Numbered from the stretch's first letter, positions 13,401 to 27,800 are shown. The stretch is DNA of 64,000 nucleotides from Taenia hydatigena (GCA_036345935.2 JADWOT020000001.1:5814270-5878269), one strand, 5' to 3'. The notes: generated from the sequence alone by a model not told the origin. Numbers and translations: made by a program.

Positions 13401-16400
13401 ATGCATTTATGCGATCGCATAGGTAGTCAACACACATTTGTCAATACCTGTACGCTTAGTCTAGAGGGGTAGATCAAATCGACATGTCTAAGGAATAATA
13501 AGGGTGACGAAAAGGCGTGCCCCTTCCTTGCTCGATTCCATTTCCTACAATCGACGCATAGTCACCCACTTCCGTCATTTCCTTGATGTCACAGGGCTTC
13601 TAGGCCATTATATGTGGCATAAGTCTGTGTCCCAACCAAGCGTATCCTACAATTCGACACTGATTTTGGTAATCAGCCACGAAGGCATCATGCTAGGGTA
13701 AATGACTCTGAGGTAATTCCTTGTCGTCAACACTTACAAGTGTTGGTAGCGTCGGAAGAGTTCAGTAATGCGTCTGCTGTTCAGCTCTGATGCATAGATG
13801 GAATGGGGTGACGTGCTACAGTTCAGAGTCGGTCTTTGAGATGGTGATAATTTTCAAACTGTCAAGGTGCAGTGATCGTCTTTGTTTTAATCCTCACGCC
13901 ATGCTTCATGATTCTTTACCTCTACTGCCTAATCCCTGTCACCGTTTGTCCTTCCGTTCAACTAGGTGGCTGCATTGTATCGCTTATTTTGCTACGAATT
14001 TAACCTTTTACCGTTGTTTCCCATCATGCTTGCACCACTCTCTGTGTTTCGTCCACGTGTTTGCGGATTTTAAGCCATTTCCTTCCAACCTTTGCGTTCA
14101 AGCTGTGAACACACATTTTTTAAATAAAGGCACGGTGTCCGCTTTAACCTTGCTGCTAAGCTTGAATTTAAATATGCATCTCAGTAGTTTCTTTACGCTG
14201 GCCACATTTCTTAACTAAGCGAGTTCATCTGATCCGCCACAAAATGGTTTTAGCATGCCACGTATGCCAATAAACCCATTTGAGTGGCTAACTGCCTAGT
14301 GTTTGAACGTGGTTGGGAAAAGCCACTAGACAAAACTATGCTTTGAGGTAAATTTTTGAAGAAAGTGGCGTAATTTAAAGGCAATTGCTTTCTTCCAAAT
14401 CCGATATCCAGAGCTTCCTCAGCTCAAGTAATACGCTGGTGTAATCAAGCATTACGCTTGTTGCGTAAGTAATAACCGCTACCAGACCTTTGCAATGCTC
14501 TTCACTTTTCGCTGGTTTTTTATACTTCTATAGAATTCATTCTGACGTCTGCAGTCCCCAGTCTGCCTGTTTGTAATCAGCTTAACTTTTTCTCCTTTGG
14601 CTTACTAGCGTTTCGTCTTGTGCCAATCTGCTATCGCCTCTGAGGATAATATCGTGAGATAGAACAAGCTCGGCTCATTGAAGCTGGCACATCATGCCTA
14701 CAACTCCTCCCTTAATGAGGGATGAAAAGCCCGGTTTCCGCGTGATGACATTTTTGCTTGAGATTAACAAAAATGGCAATCTTTAACTTCATTATAGGAG
14801 TCTAAGTAAAAACCTGCACAAAGTAGTAGTAAGTTAAAGCACAATATGAGTAAAGGAAAAGTGCCTTAAGCACTCAATGACAATATTGCTAATATTTGAA
14901 GACGATTGGCTGGATGGATCATTCGTGCAAAGCAGGCTGAACGAAAGTGCTTTAAGACTTCTCTGCAGCTACATGCAGCCTTTACTCCTGCTGCCACTCT
15001 TGATGCACTAACACACTCGCTGCATGGTTAGTGTGACACTTTAATGAGTCACATATCAGTGCAAACTAATCTAGCCCTAGAGATAAGCAAAACCCAAGAG
15101 TGGCAGCCTCTTGTAAAGTCAAGCAAAATATATTCAACATTCCCAAACTGATCACAATAAATAGCCTAACTGCAGAAATTTAATTTCGTAGTGCATCCCA
15201 TGCCCATCATGACACGCTAGGGAAATTTTAAAAAGAATGAATCACCAATCGTAAGTGAAAAGAGAATCACGCATTGATTTTGAAGCTGATGGAAAGATTC
15301 TACATGGTTATTGTGGATATTTTGATAAAACAACGCGATTTGGGTAATATTACAAACTAATGACTGCCGAATATTCAAATCAGTGTATATGAATGAGAAT
15401 AGCAGCCTCCGTACGAGTTAGATGCCAACGAAGTGGTAGTTTGGTTTGGGGATGTAATTGCCAGCGCTCAGCGACCCAGCCAATGTCTTCCGGGTTCTTC
15501 ATCATGTCAACGCATTCTAGCTGGTGCATAGTTTTATAAACTCTGACAACTCACAGTTACTGCTCTTTGGGAAAATGGTAGCATAAAACTGAGTATTTAC
15601 GACCAAGGGTAAAACTTACATGAACTACTCACCAAATGTGTATTGTAAGCACTAGCATATTTCACTCACCATACATAATTTTAAAAATTGGCACATCGCC
15701 AAGTCCTTTTACATAAATAGATGCCTGGCGATTGATTACCCTTACTAGGAGAACATCTCTGGCATATAATTTATGCCAAAAAATTGCATAAAATGGGCTC
15801 AAGGGCAGGAGGCGGACTTGATTTCAAGTATCCACCAGGGGTGCCAGAACCATTTTACTAAAGTGGAAAGACGGATAAATTGGCTAACCGAAGAAGTCGT
15901 TGTCTGAACTAAGGCTTGTGAGATGAGTAGGCTCCTGCAAACTTCTACACTGAAGTGGTTATGGAAAATATGCCGTGTTCTGCTAAAATATCAATGCCTT
16001 GAAAGGGAACAAATATTAGGCCTTTTAAAAGCCATAGGCATGACCTTAGATCCTTCGACAATTATGATATAACAATCAAACATGGCTTGAATTGACATAC
16101 TTAATCTACTACATTGCTTTGCAAAGTTATGGCCTGCAACTTCCACGAAAACTGTGCATGATGCGCTACGATTGGATCGATGCAAATTATGCCGCACTTT
16201 CAACGCTACCTATTAATGCACTTTTGCCAACATACTCACTGTCAATTTTGTTTGTTTCGTCTGTTTTCGAAATGCTTCACTACTAGATAATGAGAGGCTC
16301 TAGGATGGTAAAGCAACCAATCGCGAACACAAGGCGAAGTAATTAGCTGAAAAAAGGTGACAACCTCACACTAAATGCGATCTCACAGAAGCTGGCGTGA

Positions 16401-18281
16401 ATGAGTGAATCCCAGATGTCACGTAGTTTTCGATGGCACAAATGCCAGTTGGCACGCCGAATAAGCTACGCCTCCTGTTTGGTCTTTGGTTGGTTACCAA
16501 TCCTCCAAATGAGAGAGGTGATGACAAGAGGATTATGCGATTGTCTAGCATTAAAGGCACTCATGCACTTTGTGTTGCAACAAAAAAGCAGGTGACATCC
16601 CCCGAACCCTTCAACGCCGGCCACTTCACCCACTGTGGAATTCACTAGCCTGCTAAATTGCCAACGCATGGACAACTGGCTGGCTGGTAAGATAAATAAC
16701 GAGCAAGCTAGACTACCCAGTTATCCAGTCGGAGACATAGGCAGCTAATCATGGAATGCATACTAACCACTTTGACTTCTGACCTGCCACTTAACACGTC
16801 CACATCCTAGTCAAAACAAACATTGCCTGACCCTCTCCTTACTTGCCACTACTCCCGCATAAAGCGGTCTGGGAGGCGTGTAAACTGTTGTTCAGAGCAA
16901 TCCCTTCAATCTACTTTGGAATCTATATTTGCATACTGTGTGCGACACTCGTTGGGATATTGATAAAACCAAACAAAAGGTGCATTATGGGACCCTCGAC
17001 AGACATGAACTGCATAACGTGCTGCAGTCTCTTCACATCGTGTAGGGCATATTGGGATGGCATTGTGCGTTTGGAGCCATCCTAGTTCCCGGTCGGTTAT
17101 TGTTGACGTGCCAGGAGGTGTGAATAGGAAATAGCCTACTTCCTACTTCCTTATTGCTGTAGGGTGAATACGGATGAACCTGCTACCGCTCTGGGAAGAA
17201 AATCTACAAGAAGGAGGTAAGCGAAGTCACAGACTGCATCGAGAAGATTGGAGTGCTCGAGCATTCGGAGTATCCATAACCTCATCCTCCAAAGGAATGG
17301 ATAGGATTTGAGCCACTCGCAGACGCAAACACCATGTAGTGGTAATGAAGAGCCCTGTTTACAATTCGCAGGCGTCATCGACATCAGCATGGTTATCTTG
17401 CTTCATCCGAGCGCTGGCGGCAAGATTGAAGCGTTCAAAGCTACTCTAATTTGCTTGTACTCTACCATATTTCCTACTCTTCCTCTTCTTCATATCATCA
17501 GTAGTTTGTTATGTCCCCACTTTCTCTGCGTTTGAATCTGCTATGTCCGAGGCTCCTAATGACCTTTCTTCAGCCTCTACCCGCCTCTTCTTTCGTCAAT
17601 TGTGCAAATTTAAATAATGTTTTCACCACATCCGGTGTCTCTATTCCCTCTTTATGTGATAGTGCAAGTAGTAATGGTTTGGGTAGAATATAGGAGCGCG
17701 AATGACGAACATTTCATTGCGTTGTCATATTCCCTACGTGTAATCAAACCTCAATTATTTACGCAATTTCCAAAGTGAATGTGTAAAAATTGATGCTATT
17801 ATCAAGACATTTGTTTGCTTTGGCAGTGTATTAAATGGTTTGTTAGGATGATACCGATGGAGTCTGATTAATGGGGTCTGATTTGTGTCAACATGCCTCT
17901 AACTCTATCAAGTCAATGTGCAGTCTTATTCGTCCAGATGGAACGGCTTTACCACATAGAGTTGTTTCATTTGATCATAGGTCCGCCATGAAGAAACGGA
18001 GGATGTCAGCAAAAGGAATGAGGAAGAGATGGATGTCGTGTAGTTCTGCCTCTCTTCCTAAAAGCTTTCTAGGAGAGTAGCAAACAGCAAAAAAGGGCTT
18101 TGTTATGGAGAAAAGTGTCATCTGTCCCCTCTCGAAAGAGAAGTCATTGCGGCAGAGATAACCTGATCACTGTGCGCTGTTATGCTTGCCACGCAAGTTA
18201 TTTTAAACTTCTGGCAGAACGGGACTGCTAATAATACTCAAGGCAATTCATTTAACTGCTCCTAAAAGTAATTGTTCTTAC
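10404..18281. other. Unassigned stretch
   Basis: No recognisable gene. The longest frame (142 codons, 13790-14218) is Cys, His, Phe and Leu-rich, typical of translated pyrimidine-rich noncoding DNA. A 20-codon ATG frame ends at AACAA|GTAAGT near 12175, too short to judge. An 18-bp near-palindrome lies at 13728-13745. Confidence 0.5.
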
Positions 18282-18532
18282 TTGTAGCGCAAAATTTTGC
18301 CTTGACGAATGCTTTGTCGCACTAGATGCCGACGAATGCGGATGACGATGGTAAATTGTACTGTTGACTCCATTTCACCACGATCTGCGGCGAACACTTC
18401 TTGTGTGTGCTTGCAGATTGGGCAGGACTTACTCCTAATCCGCCAATGCAGACCGGTGAAGGTGGCCAAAGGAAAGTCCGCAAAGGTTGCATCATTGTGT
18501 AATATGAAGACAGTCAGAGTGAATTCAGTCAA
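18282..18532 (-). other. Possible minus-strand exon with a CPIC motif
   Basis: The minus-strand frame ends GKILRYK and then a GTAAGA donor (intron from 18281). A candidate acceptor GGATTAG lies inside, after which the frame reads RSKSCPICKHTQEVFAADRG. Codon and residue use look plausible. The single CPIC pair is not enough to call a zinc-binding domain. Confidence 0.25.
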
Positions 18533-20876
18533 TTACTGCCACCCTCCTCGCTGGACGGTAAAATTTGCCTCTATTAAATGAAAGGTCATTCTTGTTATGC
18601 AGAAGTGTGGGGAAGATTGTCAAACGCGTGATCATTATTTGGCAAACCTCTTCTATCAATGGTCATAATAAATGGATAGGAAGATTAAACTGCTCAACGA
18701 CGGTGTCAACTATTATTTGCCAGGACAGAGCACCCACATAGTAATGCAGACACTCCGCCGTCTAGTAGACCAGTCTCGACAGAAGGAGACAATGTGGTAG
18801 TGCGAATGTATTAAATATCGCCGGGAGAGGATGCGGAGTACCAACCCCTTCACAATTCTAATGCACGATGGCTTCCGTTCGCCTTCTTATTGCTAGCCCA
18901 CAGTCAAAGGCAAAATATAGTCTAGAAAGTGAGATAGATTTGCCAATAATGGGTGAAACATTCTCTGAGGGATGAAGTTTTACAATATTATAAAGGCGTT
19001 AGGCCTCCTCTGTGTCTAACGGCATCATAGGCATTGGTGCAAGCAGTTCTTTAAGAGCGCTACACAGGCAACTGGACCAAGTGGGTGATGCTAAACTTGC
19101 GACACATAAGGCGCTTTTAGAGTGCCTTATACCACAGTGAACACATCGCTCCAACCTACGTTGAAGGGGTCCCAGTGGAAAGAATCCACAATGATATTGT
19201 AGGTCCTCTACCATCGTTCTACCAGGGCAATCTCGATATGATAGACTGCTTACGAAAGCGAATGAAAATAAATCCATGCATGCACAAATCATTAGTTTGA
19301 TCGCTTTAGCTTTTTCCATCAAAAGGCACGGGATTTGTTGGTATAAAGCGCGCTATTTGGCTGATAGCAATCAGAAACGTAATTTCTTAAGCTCGCTCTT
19401 TTATCTGACCATGCAAGACCTCCACACTGCAAAGACACACACATAAACCTGAAGAGCAACGGGTGGATAAAAACGCAAAAACCACACTCTTGTCAGATGT
19501 CAAAATTTTTCGCCGAATGCGCGAAACGGCATGACTGGGATCTAGGCCTTGGACGCATCCTGCACTTGTTAAACAAGTCTGATATTCTGAAGATCGAGGA
19601 GGAAGAGGAAAACGGTGCATTCGCTGACAAGTTTTTGCGAAGCAAACTTTATAAAATCTCGTGATCTAAAGAGAAGTAAAATTAAAACAAAAGTGCTGCA
19701 AACAGATGACAAGGAGTGTTTTCGTTTGCTCAGCTTCGTGGCTGATAATGAAGTAACTTATCAGTTTGCTCTTCTCCCTCTCACGCCTCGTTGTAACTTT
19801 CATTCAGCTTAAATCTGTGGTCGACGAGTCAGAGTAAATGATGACGGCAGTAATGGAACAAATCCTGATAGACGACAAATTAGAAGAAACGCGTCGATTA
19901 GCTTTTGCTGTACCGCTGTTCAGTCCTTATCCCCATTGCTGCGCAACAACTACGATATAGTCAGGCACTGAGTGATGGGCGTCGGTGGCATCCCGCTTGT
20001 CCCCTTGCAAGGCATGCTTAGGTTGTCTTAATTGCTAAGGTGACACTAATACTTCCCAGTCCCACCTTGAGGACTATCCATTAAAGGCTCGTATATTCCA
20101 CCGAGGGAGGTGGCAGTGCCCCTATCACTTGTGTTTCTGTTGAGTACGCGTGCAGCTGGTTGAACCACCTGCAACTTCAGATATCGACGCAAATTATCGT
20201 AGAGTTGATTAATTAAAAAAATAGCCCTTGTCAGGTTAGTTTAAGCTGCTTTGGTGATAAAAAGGTTAGTTTGGATTTCCCTTTTTTTCCAAGGCACTGT
20301 AAAGGCACACACTTTGCAGCCTGCATCAGTTTACCCACTAACCTAAAAAAAATGAACATCTGTTTAAGATTGCAGCCACTCTCCACATTTTATATTGCAT
20401 TAATAACACCTCCTTCACACTAATTCGCTGAATCACATGTCACAGAATGCTCCTCTATTCCAATTTGATCGTGCTCCAATTACGGCATTCAAAATTCCAA
20501 CGGGTTTATCATTTTCGATTTCAAGTAAACAAGACAAAATTATGCAAAATAATAAGACTGTTAAAATTATTTTTTGATGCGGTGCTGCCAGGACCTCTGC
20601 ATGTCCTTCCAAGCACTTTGAAGTAGCACTTGAGAATTTTAGTTGGTCTATGGGCTTTGCCAATTGGCTGGATAAAAGAAGTGATCATACCTGGCTAGTG
20701 ATCCCTTGTCACCTAATCTAGGCTTCATTTAAGCAGTTGTTTTTAGATTTCGCGTAATAATGTCTCAGGTAGGTCTTATTGAATCTGCGTCCGTTGCAAG
20801 GCTCTATTATATCCTTTTGATGTTTATTTTCTCTGCGAACGCCACTGGAATTTATCAGTAAAAGCACTATTTTTAG
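18533..20876. other. Unassigned stretch, possible intron upstream of the 260-residue frame
   Basis: Only chance-length frames are present. If the AG at 20875-20876 is a real acceptor, some of this region is intron of the gene at 20877-21698, but no upstream exon could be identified. Confidence 0.4.
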
Positions 20877-21698
20877 GAGGGAACAGCCAATGCACAAACG
20901 CACCTAGCTTCTTGGATGTTTGAGACTTATAACGAATTTAGCCTGAATTGCATGAAATGGGTGGATGGATACATCTGTCTGATGCTTTTTGATGAGAGAA
21001 ATCAAATTTTGCGCAATAGTGCGGGTAATGCAGCAGCGTATTACGACCAAGAAGAAAGGTTCTTTCGTCGGCTTCCGTCGCAAGTGCTCCCTGCTTATGT
21101 ACGAGGTCCCATAAGCTGTGTGATCACCACGCCGTGTCGTTGCGCAAGACCGCCGCCATTCAAAATGACACGATACAAATGTGATTTGTCATTGTTACAT
21201 TCTGCTCCCCCTATTCGTCTCTGCTTGGACGTGTCATCGGATATCCCATACTTTTCGGACCAGTGGGGCCGATTTTGGAGGACAGGAGATGTTGCTCTAC
21301 TGGACACGTGTGAGTGGTGGGAAGGAGTTGAAGCGTTGGGGCAAAGGGTGCAACTGAGCGATTATGACTGTGTCATCTTATATCTTGATTATGTGGATTT
21401 CGAACGTCGGGAGTGTGGACACCTAAACGCGCTAGGGGATATCCTTACGCAAAAGCAAACAATTGTGTTGACTAACTTGATGTGGAAAATGTCGGTTCCC
21501 TATCCGAATTTGGACTGCATGGAGACGACTTTTGAGGTCTTAGGCGGTTTCCAGTTTCCCTTCTTCTGTAAGCTATTTCAAAACTGGCGCATTTGGTGTA
21601 ACAGGCGGCAGAACAATTTGACGATCGATTTTGTAGAGATATTACGCTGGGCCTGTCTCAAAGTCATGTGGAGTAGGAGAAGGACTCAACGCGCCTAA
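20877..21698 (+). CDS. Uncharacterised protein, long intact reading frame (260 aa from first ATG)
   Basis: The ATG at 20916 gives 260 residues; the frame is open from 20877, directly after TATTTTTAG, a credible splice acceptor, so this may be a terminal exon rather than a whole gene. Chance cannot easily explain 274 open codons in a window of this size and composition. The product is rich in Trp, Cys, Tyr and Arg. It has a Pro-rich patch (CRCARPPPF) near residue 80, then alternating hydrophobic and charged segments such as IRLCLDVSSD and YDCVILYLDYVDF, and a basic C-terminus ending RRRTQRA. There is no signal peptide or transmembrane segment. I do not recognise the family. The strand-then-acidic-loop pattern faintly recalls SGNH-type hydrolase folds, but no GDS motif or catalytic His is evident, so no function is given. 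No AATAAA was noted close downstream. Confidence 0.7.
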   Translation, partial: EGTANAQTHLASWMFETYNEFSLNCMKWVDGYICLMLFDERNQILRNSAGNAAAYYDQEERFFRRLPSQVLPAYVRGPISCVITTPCRCARPPPFKMTRYKCDLSLLHSAPPIRLCLDVSSDIPYFSDQWGRFWRTGDVALLDTCEWWEGVEALGQRVQLSDYDCVILYLDYVDFERRECGHLNALGDILTQKQTIVLTNLMWKMSVPYPNLDCMETTFEVLGGFQFPFFCKLFQNWRIWCNRRQNNLTIDFVEILRWACLKVMWSRRRTQRA

Positions 21699-21811
21699 GT
21701 ATACTTACGATGTGCCAGTCTATGGCGTCATGCTGTAGAGTGTTGAAAAGCTTAAAATGAATGCTATTTTATTATACTCGAAAAGACCTGCACCTTTATT
21801 CATGGGGGAGA

Positions 21812-21821
21812 GGGGGGGGGG
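21812..21821 (+). repeat. G10 homopolymer
   Basis: Ten consecutive G, preceded by GGGGGAGA. It follows the 260-residue reading frame by about 110 bp. Its length is a spot where sequence errors are likely. Confidence 0.8.
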
Positions 21822-24800
21822 TTAATTCGGAACGAATTGGAGGGTGTTTTGTGATTGACCCGTGGCGGGTTACAATATATTGGCTTGGCGTCGTTCTGTA
21901 CATGGAGGCGTTTTCGTAGGCCAAAGTGGTGACAACGTTACTAGCCACATCGAAGTAGATGCTGGTGATTCACAGTAGTGCTGTGGTGCATCACCCTGCA
22001 GCCACCGCGTAACTTGAACTGGCTTAGGGAACGCTGTGCTGGCGCTTCAGCATCGCATGCAATTTTGAATCAGATAAAATACAAGAGTGATGAGTGCATG
22101 TGATTTAATGTCGATTCGTTTCCTCCTGCTGTAAGTTCTGATGTTAAGCAACACCGATTTCACCTCCAAATGCTGCTCAAATGAGAGAATATCAGCTTAA
22201 GTCCGGTGAGCTTTACGACTTGTGACCCACAGTGGTAATCATAATCAAACAATGCTCTCCATCGGTCGCATTGGCGAAGTCAAGTGGAAGTACCGATGCC
22301 CGTAACCATGGCCAACGTGCAACTGATGCAAATTTTCCAGTGGAAATGCAGGCCACCAAAGCAGTGTTAAGTGAATGCACTGACAGTTGAGATGCAAGGT
22401 AGATTAATGAGGTGTAAATGCATTTGTGGCAAAGTAAGCATGACGCAATCTGTCTAAAGCATCTGCAAGCTCAATCATGCGTTCCCCAAAAAAGCAAAAG
22501 AGGAGTGATTTGAATATTTTAAGGCACAAGATACACAGGAAACACCTGCTGCTTTAAGCATCAATTTGTGGAATCAAAATGCCACTTTAGTGTTAGTCAG
22601 CAAACAGACCAAAGCAAAATAGAAATGCTGCAATAGTTGACAACTTCCCCTACGCTGTTGATGTGCTGAGGCTCTTTCAATAGTATAGAGGTTCGCTTAG
22701 CAAGATGAACAATATGCAAGGAAACTTACTGAACAGCGGTGCGTGCGGTGTAAGTCTATACAATGAAAAATTCAAATGGAGCAAAATCCTCTTGATAAAA
22801 ACCGCTTAGCTATCGTAGATTTCTGATACGTAGAGGATAGGCATTTCGTACCTTCTCATATTTCTTACAACAAATATAGTTATGAGTGCGTGCGTGTAAG
22901 ACTGAAGAAAAATGCATGCCTGTGCATTTCTGCAAGTGAAACAGCATTCTTATGCAGGCGAATTTATCAAAGCGAATGCAAATGCAAATATAGTAGACGA
23001 AATGTGGTTACAGATGTTTGCGGGTCGTCAGTTTCATTCGGTGTGCAAGCGGGAGAGGTGACACTCCCGCCTTTCGTCATCCTACATCACATCATGCTCG
23101 ACTTGATGCAGGCGCTGCATCTCGTTCAGTAATGACGCGATTGATTGTATGTTATATTTTCTTTCGGAAATGATAAGTTGGACAAAAACTGTCTACGCAA
23201 GCATACATTTAAGTGAAGTTTACTTGAAGAACCACTCTTCTTGCCGTCAAGCCAATCGGTGAGACCTGGGGAGCTTTACCACAAAATTGCTATAAATAAA
23301 TATGAGTTCCTACTCACCATTCTTTCTGGTGAGGGATCAACGTGTGTCTACCCCTGTTTGCTGGCCTTTTTTCCTTTTACTTAGTGTCCGATTCGGTAAC
23401 TCGAATTTACTTCTGGTAAAGGCTCAAACTGTGTATTCATATATTTATTGCTATCAGCTCGTGTTGAAAGTGTCATGCTAGCGTAAATGGGAGCAAAGTA
23501 AAACTTAAGCTCATTCGGTAGGTTGCAATTAGTTAAAATGACTACAACCTGAACATTCGGATTTTATTCATAATTAGATGATCGGCCTGATATAAAGTGA
23601 AGATCGAGGTTGCAGATCAAATCCGCAGAGAAGTGTCCAGTGCACAATGCAGAACGTGGTAATCTGGTAACTATCTGTCAATGCGCTCAAATCAACGTCA
23701 TAGTGCTTGATTATTTCGGCATCAGCGCTGAATCGTCGATTGTTGCATTTGTTAACGCTTCTCCTCAGTAGTATTGCAATACTCACTCGACTTGTTTCAG
23801 TAACAGCGACCACTTCTGCTTTCATTGTCGGCATAAATCCATTCAATTCCCTTTAGCTTGGACACAGATAGCTCGCTGATCATTAAGTGCAGAAGGCTGC
23901 ATAATGCAAAAATCCCTGTATTTTAATCGTGCATGAAGTTTTTCTGTGAAAATTACTCCCAAATAAATAATTGTTATTAAAATTTTTATCCTTATCACAT
24001 AGAAGAAGGGACGTAAGATCAAAAGGTGCCACCGTTTTTGCAAAGCCACGACTTCAAATATTCTGAAGGTACTACAGGAATTGAAGGTGCTCAAGAGGTT
24101 CGACTGCCTGATACTCTTGATTGCTGTAGATGGGAGCAGAGTGCACGAGCCTCTCATCTTGTACAGCTATTTCATTGAGGATATTGATGTGGTTTTCAGT
24201 TTGGAATTCCAAGCACACTTATAACCTCCCAATCCTGTTCCCAGTTTCCCGTTGTTGTAAGGTAAATATCTCGACCAACCGGTAGGTCTAAGTCCGTCCT
24301 AGGTTTGTTATGGCATCCGCCAGCCTGGTAGTAGTGTTTAATTCAATCCCGAAAGAGGGAGCAGGTAAAGTAAAAGGCTTGTATACCACCTGCGTGAGAG
24401 CTAGAAGGCAAAGAACACAGATTAGTGTAATTACCTATGCAATAATTCAGGATGGTGTAACTGCAGGGGAAGCAGAGAAGTAATATGCTCTTCTGCCTCA
24501 CTAGGCGCATAATTCCTCCCAATCTGAACTCACATTTGCAGTACTTTTATTCCAATTTTTGAGTGAATATTGCCTCATCATGATGATTTTCTTACTTATT
24601 GTAAGAAATGCTGATGGCTGCCTTCATTTTCACTTATTTGTGAGTCAATTACCGACCGCAGCATTTACACCTTTACTTGCTGGAAATGGCGTCGATGGGT
24701 GGGTAGGTGGTGACTACAAGGCTGCCATACACAATAATTTTATCAGCTAAATTTTTTTTAAATTAAACCATCCATTAACTTCATTGATGCGCAAGTTGCA

Positions 24801-27800
24801 GACGCTTTAAAAAACTTTTCATGCTTAGCGTTCTCTCAAATACAACGCCATGTGTGACCACAGACATTGTTGCGTTAACATTGGAGGTGGCTTTGTAAAC
24901 AAGCGTGCTACTGGGACTTTGCGGCAGTCAAATTCCATCGCAGTCGCGCAAAAACCATGATTTTAATACAATCATTACATCTTTTCATTCTTTTGAGACA
25001 GTTACGATTTCAAGCCTCAAACAAAGACGGATGCAAATAATGCAATAGCTTTGAGTCAAGTTTAAGTTCGACTTAATGGTTCTAGAACAGAAAATCATTG
25101 CCAATCCGAAGTACTTTAATGGTAGTGGAAGTGAAGGAAAGAATAAGCTAATTATTAATTGCTCTATGATAAGATATCGAATTCACTGCTTAGACATTGG
25201 GTTAAACAAACCGTAATTTTGATCCATGTTGGTTGCTACTTAACTGTTAAGGCTTATTCCATGCGAGTATTTTGAACGCAATCTAAAGCTCACCACTTCA
25301 TAATACCTGAGAATTTAGACAGAAGGTGTTAGGATGTCTAATCTGCCCAACATAAACCAGCGTTTGTCCTTAGAATTCGCTATGGGTTTAAGCGGTGGCT
25401 GATGCGTTTCCTTAAGCAAAATCATTCTCAAATGTGCGATAGTGAAATTTTTTGGTTTGTGTTTTTAGTAGTGCTCATCGCTCCTGGAGTTCATTTATCT
25501 TTTAAGCTATTCCGTGATAAGGTATTCGAGGTGAGGCCTTTTACGCGCGGTCGAAAGTTTATACGAATGGCCACTCGAGACCGTAGGCTGAAGCTCACCA
25601 CGGCGTATAAAATCACTGATAGGCATAACATTGCCCTTTTAACATTAATCTCATACATAAGTTATACTCAAGATGAGCGCCGCATCATTGATAATGCTCG
25701 AAGTCTTTCATCATAGATATGGATATCTGTGACCTCAACATTCTCGTAAACGACAACCCATCTCCACATGCTGTGCCATAAACTCATTCTCACTACTGCC
25801 GTCCACACTAACGGACTTGGCTTAACTTAGATTGCCTTTGCTTGACTGAACTAGAACGTAATTGATTGAGCCCTCACATGTCCAGCGGGTACTGATGCAA
25901 ACCAGAGCGCATTTGCTACTTGCCAATATGAGCTCCACCACCCTTGTTGCACTCATTATTAAGCACCAGTGTTTAATTTTTTAACTTGCCTCGGACATTC
26001 ATCCTAATGACACCTTCTTTTGCTCCAAAATGAGCCTTCGCTTTTGATGCGAAGATTTGGACTTTCAAATCGAAAACACGGGCACTGTGCATTTCCATCT
26101 CTACACATTGACATAGGAGTACATAACTGATTTACTGCCATTCTTACTGTAAAAGAATAAAGGAAGAAAAATTCTAGATTAATGTTCATCTGCTCTCTTG
26201 GAAGAGCATGTGGCGTCGCTCGAAGAGGCAGAGCGGAACCACACATTCTTTGCGAGCAACGTGGATTTCCACAGAGCCAGGATCTCGGCGCTGCAACTTG
26301 CTAGAGATGTGCGATGGCAAAGAACGACACAAACACCTTCTTCGCTGCCCATTGCTAGCTAAACGAGAAGGAAGTGTACAGATATTCTCAAGAAAATCCA
26401 CCCCTCTATCCGTATCCTTATGAAAGCCATTGTGCCTTTGTGACATCGTGCAACCACTTAAAGGCGGATAGCAAAATCTGGTCCACGTCTGAATGCAAGG
26501 TGACGACATTTAAAATAGCTCTTCTATTTTAAGTGAGTAGTTACATAAATGTGGGTGCTCAACTAGGGTTGGAAATCGTACCTAGTGCTACCATGGCGCC
26601 ACTAGAATGGTGGCATGAATGATTATGCATTTGCACAGTACTTTACAATAAACACTGCAACCCATTTTTAGTAAGGATGAGGTAGACAGCGGATCTTGAT
26701 AGTGCCTTGATGGACAAACTGCAGCCACTCAAATGTACTGACCTAACGAAATTTATGAATAGGAAGTATGCATCGAGTTTTAGAGATTTTTTGGATTCCT
26801 ATTCCGACTTACGGGCGAAGAGTGTTAATGGATCAAACATTTACTGCGTATAAGAGGAGGAACCTTCGTAGCCGCATAGCAAATGGGCAAAACTCTTTGT
26901 AGGTAAGAGAAGACATGCCTCTACCATCATTCTTACTCAATTCCTTGCCTCCAGAGATATGGACGTGCTGGTAATAGTTGTTACGATGCCGCACTTCAGC
27001 TTCAACTACTGTGAGTAGAATCCGTAAAAATAGCTGAATTGTTGAGGATCTTCGTCGTCTGCGCCTTTACTCTATGATTCGGTTCGCCTTATGCAGTTCG
27101 TGTAGAACTATGACCTATAAAACTGACACGACGGTGTGTGCATTCAACTTTAGGTAACGCATGAGACAGCCATCTCAGTTGTGGTGTGCGAATGCGATCA
27201 TTTAACGACATTTTCGGCCGGATTTAACTCCCTCAAGGCAGTGAGGTCACTTCCTTGAGGCCACTTGAGCAGTGAGCAATCAGAGGGGCGTCTTACCAAT
27301 CCATCAGCCTACGCTCGATTCTTTCCATTGGTGGACTTCACGCTACTTCTTAAAAGGGGATCATAACGCACTCTTCGAATGTCTGCACTGCTTATCCTCA
27401 TCACTGCCTTCTTATTTCTCCTCTCATGATTGCCACTCTGACTCTTAAAAGCCATTGCAATAAACAGTTTAATCTGCGTCCCTACATAGTCATTGTGCTG
27501 TCGATACGCCGCATTATGGCACTGTGTGATTTGCGTGCTACATTAAATTAGTTCAGTCACGGTTCAATGATGTGTTAATTTCTCTCCCCTCTGAGGTGTA
27601 ATTTATTTGATTTCACCGCAGCGTATTCCAGTTAAGTTTGGAAGACATTGATCAATCAAATAGTCTAAAATTTATAAGATGCCATGCCTTAAGGTACCAG
27701 TCCTGAGTCACTCGGATAGAAATGTGAAGGCGTCGTCTAACATTTGGACTGATACAAGGTAATGCTTATTGTAAAAGATGAATGGGCAAACTTTCCTTGT

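Noticed and set aside
13790..14218. 142-codon plus-strand frame
   Set aside because: Within chance length for this window, with pyrimidine-rich composition and no domain, signal or splice support.
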